A stretch of 46,457 nt of DNA from Spirochaetota bacterium (GTDB lineage Bacteria; Spirochaetota; UBA4802; JAFGJZ01). This document shows positions 27,676-35,772 of the stretch, piece by piece. Numbering within the stretch: position 1 is the stretch's first letter; each line of letters starts with the position of its first letter. Made by a program: the position numbers and the translations under genes. The stretch covers positions 1 to 46,457 of the forward strand of contig JAFGJZ010000062.1 of NCBI GenBank assembly GCA_016928815.1, in the 5' to 3' direction. The notes beneath the pieces are model-generated. The model did no database searches, was not told the DNA's origin, and worked only from the letters and a program-made list of their open reading frames with translations.

Positions 27676-28383
27676 TTATTCTGCAGACGGTTCTACAGGT
27701 CCATCCGGAACTTTAATCTTAAAATCCTTATTCTCTTTCGATTCCGGGGAAATTTTCTTTATCTTTTCAGTTTTTTCACTGACATATTTTTTTATCAGAG
27801 GTGAAAAATCATAATCTTTTTTCTCTTTTGCCTTTGGAGGTGTACCGTCAGTAAGAGCAACATCCCAGATTCCCCAGAAACCGCCTACAGTATCAATTTC
27901 CCTGAACTCAACCCTGATGATGCCGTCAAAATAATATTCTCTAGGGATTTCTTTACTATAATATGAAATCTGCTGCAGCTCATTCCAGGTCAGTTCGTCA
28001 AAAAAATTTCCGTCGACATAAATTTTGAGACGTGAATTAATACCGATTGACCTGCCTTTGTAGGTTACAAAATCAATAAAAATGTAATATGGTCCGTATC
28101 TTTTTAAATCTTTAAATTCAATTGCAGAACCGTTTTTATGGACATAGACAGCATAGTTGTCCACAATCGGACTGCTGTCCCGGTTAATATAGATGGAATT
28201 CGACAAACCCCATCGGTAAATGCTGTCAAAACTTAAAACTTTGCCCCAGCCCGGAATTTCATTGGTCTTAGGAAAAGTCACGACTCCTCCAGCTGAATCC
28301 GGAATTTTATCTGTTGCAGCGGAAAGAATAGTCTGGCAGATGAAAATCAATAGAAATATGTTTTTAATTTTTGACATTCTCAT
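27676..28383 (-). CDS. Exported protein of unknown function with a lectin-like or galactose-binding-like core
   Basis: 235 residues with a signal peptide (about 1-22) ending LSAATD. The middle is beta-rich and aromatic, with IYVDGNFFDELTWNEL and VEFREIDTVGGFWGIWDVALTDG, as in beta-sandwich modules; I cannot name the family. The C-terminal ~45 residues are Lys/Glu/Pro rich and look disordered. No Shine-Dalgarno sequence precedes the ATG, which lies right at the end of the preceding gene's terminator T-tract. Expression may depend on read-through. Confidence 0.75.
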   Translation of the reverse strand: MRMSKIKNIFLLIFICQTILSAATDKIPDSAGGVVTFPKTNEIPGWGKVLSFDSIYRWGLSNSIYINRDSSPIVDNYAVYVHKNGSAIEFKDLKRYGPYYIFIDFVTYKGRSIGINSRLKIYVDGNFFDELTWNELQQISYYSKEIPREYYFDGIIRVEFREIDTVGGFWGIWDVALTDGTPPKAKEKKDYDFSPLIKKYVSEKTEKIKKISPESKENKDFKIKVPDGPVEPSAE

Positions 28384-28395
28384 AGAAAAATAATA

Positions 28396-28420
28396 AAAAA
28401 GCTGCCAAAAGCAGCTTTTT
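28396..28420 (-). terminator. Rho-independent terminator after the 187-residue protein gene
   Basis: Arms AAAAAGCTGC (28396-28405) and GCAGCTTTTT (28411-28420) flank a 5-base loop. On the minus strand it is followed by TTTTTTATTATTTTT. It begins 6 bases after the stop codon at 28426. Confidence 0.88.
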
Positions 28421-28425
28421 CAGAA

Positions 28426-28989
28426 TTATTTAGTAAGACGCATTACAATATCAGCATTCAATGTAGATAATCTGTTCATTGTATTTATGTTTCCTGAAAC
28501 AAAATAAGTTTCAACAGTTTTAATCATATTTTCAGCTTTTTCCGGCTGCCCGAGATTGGAAGCGAAAATATTTTCCGTTTCAATCTGAAGTCTTTTTAAA
28601 TTCGAAATATCCGAATTTATCTGTGTTTCCACTTCATTATTCTTTGCTGCAATTGTTTCCCTGGTAATACTGCCGGAACCCATGAAGCCGGAAAGTATGC
28701 CGTTTCCATTTTTATTATAAGACTCAATAATTGAGTTATAATCCGGAACAGGCTTGAGACTTTCAGAACTTAAATCAGTTAGTGCGCTTTTCAGCATCTG
28801 ATTTTCAGTTAATGATGTCTGTATCAATTTTAAATCCTTTCCGATACTGTCAAGTTTCAAATCAACTTTTTTGGAAATAGTAACAGTATCCTGTGATTTA
28901 TCAACAGAATCCTGTTTATCCTGTTTTACTGAATTTCTCTGTTTATTAATCCGCTGAGCAGAACCAATAATAGTTTCGATAGAAATCAT
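28426..28989 (-). CDS. Soluble helical protein of unknown function, strongly expressed by its signals
   Basis: 187 residues with no signal peptide. The N-terminus holds a Q/K/D-rich segment leading to DTVTISKKVD, faintly like the SVSIS motif seen in FlgM and some flagellar hook proteins. The rest is helical with polar linkers. A flagellar link is only a hint. It has a consensus-like promoter (29034-29062), an almost perfect AAGGAGGGTG ribosome site and its own terminator, so it is a monocistronic, probably abundant product. Confidence 0.78.
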   Translation of the reverse strand: MISIETIIGSAQRINKQRNSVKQDKQDSVDKSQDTVTISKKVDLKLDSIGKDLKLIQTSLTENQMLKSALTDLSSESLKPVPDYNSIIESYNKNGNGILSGFMGSGSITRETIAAKNNEVETQINSDISNLKRLQIETENIFASNLGQPEKAENMIKTVETYFVSGNINTMNRLSTLNADIVMRLTK

Positions 28990-29033
28990 ATCACCCTCCT
29001 TTGTATGATGAAAAACAAATCCTTTAACTTATC

Positions 29034-29062
29034 ATATTACTTTATCGGACTTTTCCTGTCAA
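29034..29062 (-). promoter_or_regulatory. Sigma70-type promoter of the 187-residue protein gene
   Basis: A perfect -35 TTGACA at 29062-29057, a 17-base spacer and a -10 TAATAT at 29039-29034. Transcription should begin near 29027, about 38 bases before the ATG. Confidence 0.65.
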
Positions 29063-29099
29063 GGATGAATTTTTTTTTATAATATGTCACATTAAGATT

Positions 29100-31835
29100 T
29101 TACTTTTTTTCAAGACGCACAGATGCAACCTTGGAAACACCAGGTTCCTCCATTGTAATTCCGTATATGGAAGATGCAATGCTCATTGTTTTCTTATTAT
29201 GAGTAATCATAATAAACTGCGTTTTAAGTGCAAACTGCTTCAGCATTCTTAAAAAACGCCCTACATTTTCTTCGTCCAGCGCCGCATCAATCTCATCAAG
29301 GAAACAGAACGGTGACGGCTTCACCATGTAGGTGGAAAAAAGCAATGCAAGTGCGGTCATTGAACGCTCACCGCCGGAAAGAAGATTTATGGATTTAGGC
29401 TTTTTCCCCGGAGGCCGGACTGTAATCTCAATACCGCTTTCAAGTATGTTTTCAGTATCAACAAGTACAATTTCAGCATTTCCCCCTTCAAAAAGCTGTT
29501 TGAATATTTCGGAGAAGTTTTTTTGAATCTGCGTAAATGTCTCTAAAAACATATCAACAGATGTTTTATTGATATCTTCAATTACCGAAAGAATATCCTC
29601 TCTGGCTTTTTCAATATCAGATTTTTGAGTAGAATAATATTCATATCTCTTTTTCAGATCATTGAATTCTTCGATAGCCAGGTTATTAATCGGACCAAGA
29701 TCCTGAATGCTCTTTTTAAGCTGCTGAAACTGCTGATTCAGATCATTAAATTCCATCTGATCAGCTTTTATTTTATTGATATCAGCAATCCTTTTTTCAT
29801 ATTCAGTCCATAAGTACTCTTCAATATTTGTAATCCGGAAATTCAGCTCAACAAGATTTTTCTCCTGTTCAGCAAGCCTCACGTTGATTTTTTCAAGATT
29901 TTCACTGTCTTTATGTCCTGACTCTTTACGGTTTTTAATTTTTTTATCTATTTCTTCTTTTTTAATATTATTTGCCTGAATTTTTTCTGTAAGTCCTGCA
30001 CTTCTGTCATTAAATTCAACCAGCTTGTTCTGCCAGTCCTCTATTTCCTTTTTAAGACTGTCGGAAATTTGAACAGACCTGTCAATTTCACTGTTAAGAT
30101 TATTTATCTGCTTTTCAAAATCCTCTATTTGTCTGTCAAGTGACTGAATGTTTTTCTCAATCCAGTTTTTTTCATTATCATTTCTTGACAGGTCTTTTTC
30201 AATTCTTGTTATCATGTCATTAGTACTGTCAAGTTCGCTTTGCAGCATGGTGATTCGGTTTTCAAGATTAGCATTATCAGTTCTTAAATTTTCAATAAGG
30301 GTCATCTTGGCGCGTATCTGTGAATCAATATTCTCTTTTTTCGCATGAATCCCGGTCTTATCAAAAAGAATTGATCTGAAACCGTCTTCGAAAGATTCAA
30401 ATTCCGATATTTTCCCGTTAAGGTAATTAAGGTCTATTTTTGTTAAAAGGGATAAAGCATCTTCCGGAAGTCCTGTACCCAGAAGTCTTTTGGATTCTTC
30501 CAGCATGTTATTTACATCTTTAATGAGTGAATTTATTTCCGTACGGACCTTCTGTCTTTCATCTTCAGAATCAAGCAGTTCGGCTTTTCTTTTATCTATC
30601 GCATCAATAAGCTGACGGATTACGATTTCAAGTTCCTCTCTTAATTCAACAAGCTGTTTTTCCTTGTCTGAAATTTCCTCTCTGTTTTTATCTATCTGAT
30701 CACGGCTGGAATGGATTTCTTCAATTTTACGCCTTCTTGTTTCAAACAGCTCTTTCAGCTTTGTTCTGTCTTCCTCAATTTTTTCAGCAATCACTTTACC
30801 GTTTTCAATATTTTTTTCTTTTTCACCGATTAAACGGATTCTGACGTTTTTTCTTTCGGCAATCTCAGTTTCAAGTTTTTTCCTTCGGTTTTCCTGTTCA
30901 TTAATAAGTTCATTATTTTTTGCAGTTTTAGAGTCAATATCTTCGACTTTTAAACGGAAAGTATGCAGTTTTTTATCAAGCTCAAACAGTTGAAGCTGAA
31001 TATCATTTCGACGCTGTTCATCCTTTTCGTTTTCCTCAGAAACATCAGAAATACGGTCACTTATTTCCTGGCGTTCAGCTTTTAATTTTTCGATCTGCTG
31101 AACAAACTTGTCTTTTCTCTGTGAAATATCCCTGTATTTAAGAACATTGATTTTAATATCATTTTTTTTAAGTTCATCCCGCATGGAAATGTAAACTTTT
31201 GTTTTTTCAGCCTGTTTTGCCTTTAGATCCTTTTCACGCTCAATTTCATGTATGATGTCGTTAATACGGTCAAGATTTTCTCTGGTTTCTTCAAGCTTTC
31301 GCAGAGAATCTTTTTTCTGCATTTTGAAACGTGAAATACCTGCAGCTTCCTCAAAAATATATCTTCTGTCTTCAGCTTTGGATGAGAGGATCATATCAAT
31401 CCGTCCCTGTTCCATTACCGAATAGCTGGTTTTACCAATACCGGTGTCCATAAAAAGTTTATCAATATCCTTTAACCGCACCGGTGATTTGTTTATTAAA
31501 TATTCGGATTCCCCGTCACGGAATACACGCCTCGTAACAGTAACTGAGTCAGAATCAAATTCAAGCATCCTGTTCTGATTATCAACAATTATGGAAACTT
31601 CCGCAAGTGATAGAGGCTTTCTGGATTCAGTACCTATGAAAATTACATCCTCCATTTTCTGACCGCGTATATTTTTAGCCTGTTTTTCACCTAAAACCCA
31701 TTTTGCCGAATCTACAATATTAGATTTACCGCATCCGTTCGGGCCGACAATAACAGTTATTCCCTGCTCAAAATCGATTTTAGTTCTGTCTGCAAACGAT
31801 TTAAAGCCGAAAACTTCCATGGATTTTAAAAACAT
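29100..31835 (-). CDS. smc: Chromosome-segregation ATPase SMC, short form without a recognisable hinge
   Basis: 911 residues. The N-terminal head has Walker A GPNGCGKSN (31-39). The C-terminal head has signature LSGGERSM (819-826) and Walker B FCFLDEID (843-850). Long coiled coils fill about 170-440 and 500-760. Canonical bacterial SMC is about 1150-1200 residues with a globular hinge; here the middle (about 450-500) holds only a short non-coil segment, GTGLPEDAL to FDKTGIHAKK. From memory, spirochaete SMC/P115 proteins are also short, which supports that placement. SMC with ScpA and ScpB organises sister chromosomes. AGAGG precedes the ATG. Confidence 0.93.
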   Translation of the reverse strand: MFLKSMEVFGFKSFADRTKIDFEQGITVIVGPNGCGKSNIVDSAKWVLGEKQAKNIRGQKMEDVIFIGTESRKPLSLAEVSIIVDNQNRMLEFDSDSVTVTRRVFRDGESEYLINKSPVRLKDIDKLFMDTGIGKTSYSVMEQGRIDMILSSKAEDRRYIFEEAAGISRFKMQKKDSLRKLEETRENLDRINDIIHEIEREKDLKAKQAEKTKVYISMRDELKKNDIKINVLKYRDISQRKDKFVQQIEKLKAERQEISDRISDVSEENEKDEQRRNDIQLQLFELDKKLHTFRLKVEDIDSKTAKNNELINEQENRRKKLETEIAERKNVRIRLIGEKEKNIENGKVIAEKIEEDRTKLKELFETRRRKIEEIHSSRDQIDKNREEISDKEKQLVELREELEIVIRQLIDAIDKRKAELLDSEDERQKVRTEINSLIKDVNNMLEESKRLLGTGLPEDALSLLTKIDLNYLNGKISEFESFEDGFRSILFDKTGIHAKKENIDSQIRAKMTLIENLRTDNANLENRITMLQSELDSTNDMITRIEKDLSRNDNEKNWIEKNIQSLDRQIEDFEKQINNLNSEIDRSVQISDSLKKEIEDWQNKLVEFNDRSAGLTEKIQANNIKKEEIDKKIKNRKESGHKDSENLEKINVRLAEQEKNLVELNFRITNIEEYLWTEYEKRIADINKIKADQMEFNDLNQQFQQLKKSIQDLGPINNLAIEEFNDLKKRYEYYSTQKSDIEKAREDILSVIEDINKTSVDMFLETFTQIQKNFSEIFKQLFEGGNAEIVLVDTENILESGIEITVRPPGKKPKSINLLSGGERSMTALALLFSTYMVKPSPFCFLDEIDAALDEENVGRFLRMLKQFALKTQFIMITHNKKTMSIASSIYGITMEEPGVSKVASVRLEKK

Positions 31836-31933
31836 ATTAACCTCTGAAATAAAACTTTACAAATTGGAATAAAAATATATAAAAAAAGAATGATTACTGA
31901 TTTCAACAACAATTTTAAATTTTAAGGCATTAT

Positions 31934-32491
31934 ATGAAAACAAATTATTTTTTATCACTGTTTTTAACAACACTTATTTTATTTTCATGCGCAGATACCC
32001 AAAAAAAGGATGCATACAGCAGCAGTAATACTGTAAAAATAGAAAACAATGATCTTCTCAAATCACAAAACGGCAGTATTCTTCAGAATTCATATGAATT
32101 TTATATTTACATAAATGACAATAATGCTGAATTTATTCTGGACATTGAATGCAGAGTGCATAATACAGACAGTCTGAGAAGTCCTGAAACATACTTTTTA
32201 ATTGAAAAATACATTAATACAGCTTCATTCAAAGACAGACAAAACAGCTACATATTCAGCGAAATTTACAGAAACTTCATGCCTGACTGGAGTTTAAAAA
32301 GCAATAACGGCATAAATTCTGAAGAGAAATTTTTTACGAATGAAATTACAAAAGGAATTTACAGAGTGATTTTTACGTGTTTCACAAAAAACAATTTTAC
32401 CGCTGAAATATCATTAAAATCCAATACTAAAATAGACATTTTCTATTCACTTGAGAAGGCGGAGGAAAAACTAAAACAGTCAGCTCCCTGA
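31934..32491 (+). CDS. Lipoprotein of unknown function
   Basis: 185 residues. The signal peptide ends in the lipobox LFSCAD, giving a lipidated N-terminal Cys. The mature part is beta-strand-rich (YEFYIYINDNNAEFILDIECRV, YRVIFTCF, FTAEISLKSN) with a polar N-terminal linker, consistent with a beta-sandwich such as those that bind envelope components. I recognise no family. It is divergent from smc, with AAGG before the ATG. Its stop codon lies in the loop of the downstream terminator hairpin. Confidence 0.82.
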   Translation: MKTNYFLSLFLTTLILFSCADTQKKDAYSSSNTVKIENNDLLKSQNGSILQNSYEFYIYINDNNAEFILDIECRVHNTDSLRSPETYFLIEKYINTASFKDRQNSYIFSEIYRNFMPDWSLKSNNGINSEEKFFTNEITKGIYRVIFTCFTKNNFTAEISLKSNTKIDIFYSLEKAEEKLKQSAP

Positions 32492-32506
32492 CAAGGGAAC
32501 TGACTG
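32477..32506. terminator. Shared terminator between the lipoprotein and outer-membrane protein genes
   Basis: Outer arms CAGTCAG / CTGACTG and inner arms TCCCT / AGGGA, with one mismatch and a 4-base loop, lie between convergent genes. The minus-strand side is followed by TTTTAGTTTTT, so it chiefly ends the outer-membrane protein transcript. Confidence 0.75.
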
Positions 32507-32515
32507 AAATATTTA

Positions 32516-33331
32516 TCAGAATGAAAGACCGAAAGCCGCTTTTAATGCAAATTCTCTGTTCGCATCAAGTGCATCAACTACTATTGCATCAATATTTAAT
32601 TTATATCTTTTATCTCTTAGAACGGCAATTCTCATTCCTGTATTAAAAATACCTCTCCATAATCCCATTCCTGTTGGATCATTGCTGTATGAGTAGTTTG
32701 CAAAATCATTTATCCAGTGAACATAACCTTTAAAAACTGATGGGAACATTTCAAGGTCAAAACCCATTGAAAAATCAATGTTTTCATCATCATCAACATC
32801 ATCCGAATCAGCATCTCCATCACGATCCCAGAAAGTTTTACCGATTAAAATTGTTGTTTCAGCCGGCATTTTAAAGAAACTTCCTGAATATGTAGCAACA
32901 AGATAAATCTGATATGAATTAAATTCATCTTCTTCAATGTCATCATTCGGATCAATCACCTGATAGTTACCGCCGATAGCTACAGTACTGTTGCCTGAAT
33001 CAAGACGGACTTTAGTATTCAGCATGTAATCATCCCCGCGCTCATCCTGCATATCATACATTCCGCCGATTTCCCAGATGTTGAATAATTGCACTGTAAA
33101 AGTTCCGATTGTGGAATCTTCAGCTGAACCATTTGCATTAACATCCTCATTCCCGTCGATCCATCCTAATCCGATGTCAACGCCGAATTTGGCATCTTCC
33201 CAGCCTGTTTTTGCGGTTGGGGTTGATATAAGTCCTGTTGAACCGTTCAAAGAAGGGCTCATGAACGCTGCAGCAAACGCGTTAGTTGAAAGAAACAAAA
33301 CTACTGACGTAAGAAAAAATATCTTTTTCAT
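32516..33331 (-). CDS. Outer-membrane beta-barrel protein, YjbH-like
   Basis: 271 residues. A signal peptide (1-20, ending NAFA) is followed by the GLISTPTA motif near residues 33-40 that marks YjbH-like barrels. Alternating amphipathic strands with acidic Asp/Asn-rich loops follow, some resembling calcium-binding sequences (DRDGDADSDDVDDDENID). It ends in Phe, as outer-membrane barrels usually do. Its function may be as a porin or in exopolysaccharide export, and cannot be decided here. An extended -10 promoter lies upstream, and AAGGAG precedes the ATG. Confidence 0.85.
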   Translation of the reverse strand: MKKIFFLTSVVLFLSTNAFAAAFMSPSLNGSTGLISTPTAKTGWEDAKFGVDIGLGWIDGNEDVNANGSAEDSTIGTFTVQLFNIWEIGGMYDMQDERGDDYMLNTKVRLDSGNSTVAIGGNYQVIDPNDDIEEDEFNSYQIYLVATYSGSFFKMPAETTILIGKTFWDRDGDADSDDVDDDENIDFSMGFDLEMFPSVFKGYVHWINDFANYSYSNDPTGMGLWRGIFNTGMRIAVLRDKRYKLNIDAIVVDALDANREFALKAAFGLSF

Positions 33332-33361
33332 CTTAACTCCTTAAATTATTAATTTTTTTTA

Positions 33362-33370
33362 AATATAGCA
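33362..33370 (-). promoter_or_regulatory. Extended -10 promoter of the outer-membrane protein gene
   Basis: Minus-strand TGCTATATT, about 30 bases before the ATG. No good -35 is visible. The remainder of 33332-33496 is AT-rich with nothing else that I can identify. Confidence 0.45.
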
Positions 33371-33496
33371 CGGAATGAAATAACCCTCATATATGCCATT
33401 TGGTATATAAATTTAAAATTTTCAAGGAAAAATTATTATAAAATACTAAATTTGCATATTTAATACTAAAACTTAAGGCTTACGCAGTAAATGAAT

Positions 33497-34801
33497 TCAG
33501 ATATTACTCTTTCCCCGCTCATATTTTTCAGTACCCCATAGATTTTCCAGCCTTTCCTTTATTGCCTTTTCCTGGCCGTTTTCTCCGGGATAATAAAAAA
33601 CAAAATCCCTGATATCATCCGGAAGATACTGCTCTTTTACAAAATTATTTCTGAAGTCATGGGGATACTTGTATCCTTTACCGTATCCGAATTCACTCAT
33701 CATTCTGGTTGGGGCATTTCTGATATGAAGAGGGATATTTTCTCCTGAATGTTTTGCCGTTTCCAGTGCTTTGTCAATTGCTGTGTAGCTTGCATTGCTT
33801 TTAGGTGCACTCGCAAGAAAAATCGCACATTGGGAAAGAATTATCCTGCATTCAGGCATCCCTATATTCTGAACGGCTGTAAGTGCCGAAACGGCTAGAG
33901 TTAAAGCCTGATGTGCCGCGTTACCGATATCTTCTGATGCGAATATTACCATCCTTCTTGCAATAAAAACAGGGTCTTCCCCGCCGTTAAGCATTCTTGC
34001 CAGATAAAAAACTGCGGCATCAGGATCTGAACCCCGCATGGATTTTATAAACGCGGATATTGTATCATAATGCATGTCTCCGGACTTATCAAAATAACTA
34101 GGCAGTGAGCTAATCGCTTCCTGTACGATATTGTCTGTAATTTTACCGTCTGAAGCGCAGCTTATTGATGATTCAATAATATTATACATTCTGCGGGCGT
34201 CACCGCCTGAATATTCAATTATTTTCTGAAGAACAGCATCGCTAATGCTTAAATCCCCGGGAATATGGTTGTCACGTTTTGAATTATTAAACATAATCTT
34301 TAACTCATCTTCTGAAAAAGGATTCAGTTTAATGACTCGCGTTCTGGAAAGAAGCGGAGATATTATTGAAAATGAGGGATTTTCTGTCGTTGCTCCTATC
34401 AGAACGATATCGCCGTTTTCCACCGCACCGAGCACCGAATCCTGCTGTGCCTTATTAAAACGATGTATCTCATCAAGAAAAAGAAGAGTCTTGATTACCA
34501 AAACACGGTTTTCTTTGCCTTTTAAAATAATTTTTTTAACATCCGCAACTCCGGCAGAAATAGCGCTCAGAAAATAGCTGTCCATATGAAATGCTTCTGC
34601 AAGCAGATGAGCAAGCGTGGTTTTACCGGTTCCCGGAGGACCCCAAAGAATTAATGAGAGCGGTTTTTGAGACTCAATCATTGAGGAAATAATTTTCCCA
34701 CTGTCAAGAAGATGTCTCTGCCCGATGTATTCATCAAGAGAACGGGGTCTGCATTTTTCAGCAAGAGGAGTTATAAAATTTTTATTAAATAATGTTTCCA
34801 T
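33497..34801 (-). CDS. rarA: Replication-associated recombination protein A
   Basis: 434 residues, typical for RarA/MgsA AAA+ ATPases. Walker A GPPGTGKT lies at residues 54-61 and Walker B LFLDEIHRF at 107-115. Sensor 1 is GATTENPSF, followed by the conserved SPLLSRTRV and the family-specific GGDARRMYN, SMRGSDPDAAVFYLARML and PSAPKSNASY-like blocks. RarA acts at stalled replication forks and in recombination. The ATG lies immediately after the rpsU terminator with no visible Shine-Dalgarno sequence, so its expression is probably low or read-through dependent. Confidence 0.97.
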   Translation of the reverse strand: METLFNKNFITPLAEKCRPRSLDEYIGQRHLLDSGKIISSMIESQKPLSLILWGPPGTGKTTLAHLLAEAFHMDSYFLSAISAGVADVKKIILKGKENRVLVIKTLLFLDEIHRFNKAQQDSVLGAVENGDIVLIGATTENPSFSIISPLLSRTRVIKLNPFSEDELKIMFNNSKRDNHIPGDLSISDAVLQKIIEYSGGDARRMYNIIESSISCASDGKITDNIVQEAISSLPSYFDKSGDMHYDTISAFIKSMRGSDPDAAVFYLARMLNGGEDPVFIARRMVIFASEDIGNAAHQALTLAVSALTAVQNIGMPECRIILSQCAIFLASAPKSNASYTAIDKALETAKHSGENIPLHIRNAPTRMMSEFGYGKGYKYPHDFRNNFVKEQYLPDDIRDFVFYYPGENGQEKAIKERLENLWGTEKYERGKSNI

Positions 34802-34811
34802 ATGGTGTAAA

Positions 34812-34833
34812 AAATCCGGCTAATGCCGGATTT
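34812..34833 (-). terminator. Terminator of rpsU
   Basis: Arms AAATCCGGC and GCCGGATTT around a 4-base TAAT loop, followed on the minus strand by further T residues. The hairpin overlaps the rpsU stop codon, and its T-tract ends about 8 bases before the rarA ATG. Confidence 0.85.
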
Positions 34834-35083
34834 ATCTGCTTTTTGATGTTGGTTTTGCGCTGAATTTTCTTGTTCGGTTCTGAGCGGCAAGCCTGCGAAG
34901 TTTTTTAAGTCTTCTTCTTTCAGCTTCTTCGCGTTTACGTTTCTTTTCCTGCGAAGGTTTTTCGAAGTATCTTCTTCTTTTTAATTCTTTGAAGATTCCT
35001 TCCAATGCCATTTTCTTTTTCAGGTTTTTGAAGGCTTTTTCAATGTCGCCGTCATAAACATTAACTTCCAATGGATTTGGCAT
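34832..35083 (-). CDS. rpsU: 30S ribosomal protein S21
   Basis: 83 residues from ATG 35083. This start gives the normal N-terminus (PNPLEVNVYDGDIEKAFKNLKKK), and AAAGGA lies 9 bases upstream; the longer frame to 35143 would run into the -35 box. The body is LKRRRYFEKPSQEKKRKREEAERRR, followed by a basic tail slightly longer than the about 70-residue E. coli protein. S21 helps base-pairing of mRNA with 16S rRNA at initiation. Confidence 0.96.
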   Translation of the reverse strand: MPNPLEVNVYDGDIEKAFKNLKKKMALEGIFKELKRRRYFEKPSQEKKRKREEAERRRLKKLRRLAAQNRTRKFSAKPTSKSR

Positions 35084-35115
35084 CAAATCACATCCTTTCT
35101 TTTTATAATAATTCA

Positions 35116-35143
35116 ATTTTGAATTTATGTTGTAATTTGTCAA
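35116..35143 (-). promoter_or_regulatory. Probable rpsU promoter with overlapping inverted repeat
   Basis: A perfect -35 TTGACA at 35143-35138, a 16-base spacer and a fair -10 CAAAAT at 35121-35116. An inverted repeat, AATTCAA-TT-TTGAATT (35110-35125), covers the -10 and could be an operator. Confidence 0.4.
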
Positions 35144-35157
35144 ATGATTTTTAAAAT

Positions 35158-35183
35158 AAAATCCCGGTGATAACCGGGATTTT
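35158..35183 (-). terminator. Terminator of the DUF2147 gene
   Basis: Arms AAAATCCCGGT (35158-35168) and ACCGGGATTTT (35173-35183) with a 4-base loop. Minus-strand T-rich sequence follows. It lies about 20 bases after the DUF2147 stop. Confidence 0.88.
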
Positions 35184-35204
35184 ATGTAATAATTGCAGGA
35201 TTAA

Positions 35205-35654
35205 TTAAAATCCTTTTTCAGCCTGTTCTTTTGTTGCACGCTGCCAGACCTGGGTTCTTCCAATAGGTCCGATTGAGCCTCTAACCTGAAGTTTTCCGCC
35301 GTCAACCCATACTTTTGCACCGTATTTTTTTCCTTTACCGGAATCAATTATATAACCGTTTGACCATACGCCTTTGGAATCTCTTTTCTGAAGCTTTACC
35401 CATGCAGTACCGACGGTCGGTTTATCCTTCCATTCTCCGGAACATTCTTCACATGTATCAGAAGGTTTCATATCGGGATATGATACTATATATCCGTATA
35501 GAGTACTGCCTTTAACTTCAAATTTCCAGAATGCCGTAGCCTTACCGTCTTCATCAACACTTTTCCAGTAACCTTCAACTGCATCAGCTGCAGAAACGGA
35601 ACTTATTGCTGAAAATACAAATAATACAGCCAGAATTATAAAAACCCTTTTCAT
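35205..35654 (-). CDS. DUF2147 exported protein
   Basis: 149 residues from ATG 35654, chosen because GGAGG lies 5 bases upstream; the upstream ATG at 35690 falls inside the promoter. The signal peptide (1-23) ends VSAAD. The mature domain has the DUF2147 pattern: EGYWKSVDEDG at the start, internal GYIVSYPD, CEECSG (Cys pair), GYIIDSGKGKKYGAKVWVDGGKLQVRG and QVWQRA at the end. It is a lipocalin-like periplasmic beta-barrel by family, of unknown function. Divergent from the YihY-propeller gene across a palindrome (35707-35724). Confidence 0.9.
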   Translation of the reverse strand: MKRVFIILAVLFVFSAISSVSAADAVEGYWKSVDEDGKATAFWKFEVKGSTLYGYIVSYPDMKPSDTCEECSGEWKDKPTVGTAWVKLQKRDSKGVWSNGYIIDSGKGKKYGAKVWVDGGKLQVRGSIGPIGRTQVWQRATKEQAEKGF

Positions 35655-35681
35655 TGCATCCTCCACTTTCTTAGTCCTGCG

Positions 35682-35710
35682 ATAGTACATAATAATTTTT
35701 AGAGTGTCAA
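35682..35710 (-). promoter_or_regulatory. Promoter of the DUF2147 gene
   Basis: A perfect -35 TTGACA at 35710-35705, a 17-base spacer and a -10 TACTAT at 35687-35682. Transcription would begin near 35675, about 20 bases before the ATG. Confidence 0.7.
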
Positions 35711-35724
35711 TAAAATTTTATTGA
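35707..35724. promoter_or_regulatory. Perfect 18-bp palindrome between divergent -35 boxes
   Basis: The half-site TCAATAAAA (35707-35715) meets its exact complement TTTTATTGA (35716-35724). It covers most of both -35 hexamers of the divergent promoters. A dimeric regulator bound here would control both genes at once. Part of the symmetry simply arises from the two TTGA elements facing apart. Confidence 0.5.
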
Positions 35725-35748
35725 ATAATGCCGTCATATATTTATAAT
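35721..35748 (+). promoter_or_regulatory. Promoter of the YihY-propeller gene
   Basis: A -35 TTGAAT at 35721-35726, a 16-base spacer and a perfect -10 TATAAT at 35743-35748. Transcription would start near 35755, which supports the ATG at 35773 over the one at 35728. Confidence 0.7.
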
Positions 35749-35772
35749 ATCTTAGAATTAAACGAGGAAAAA

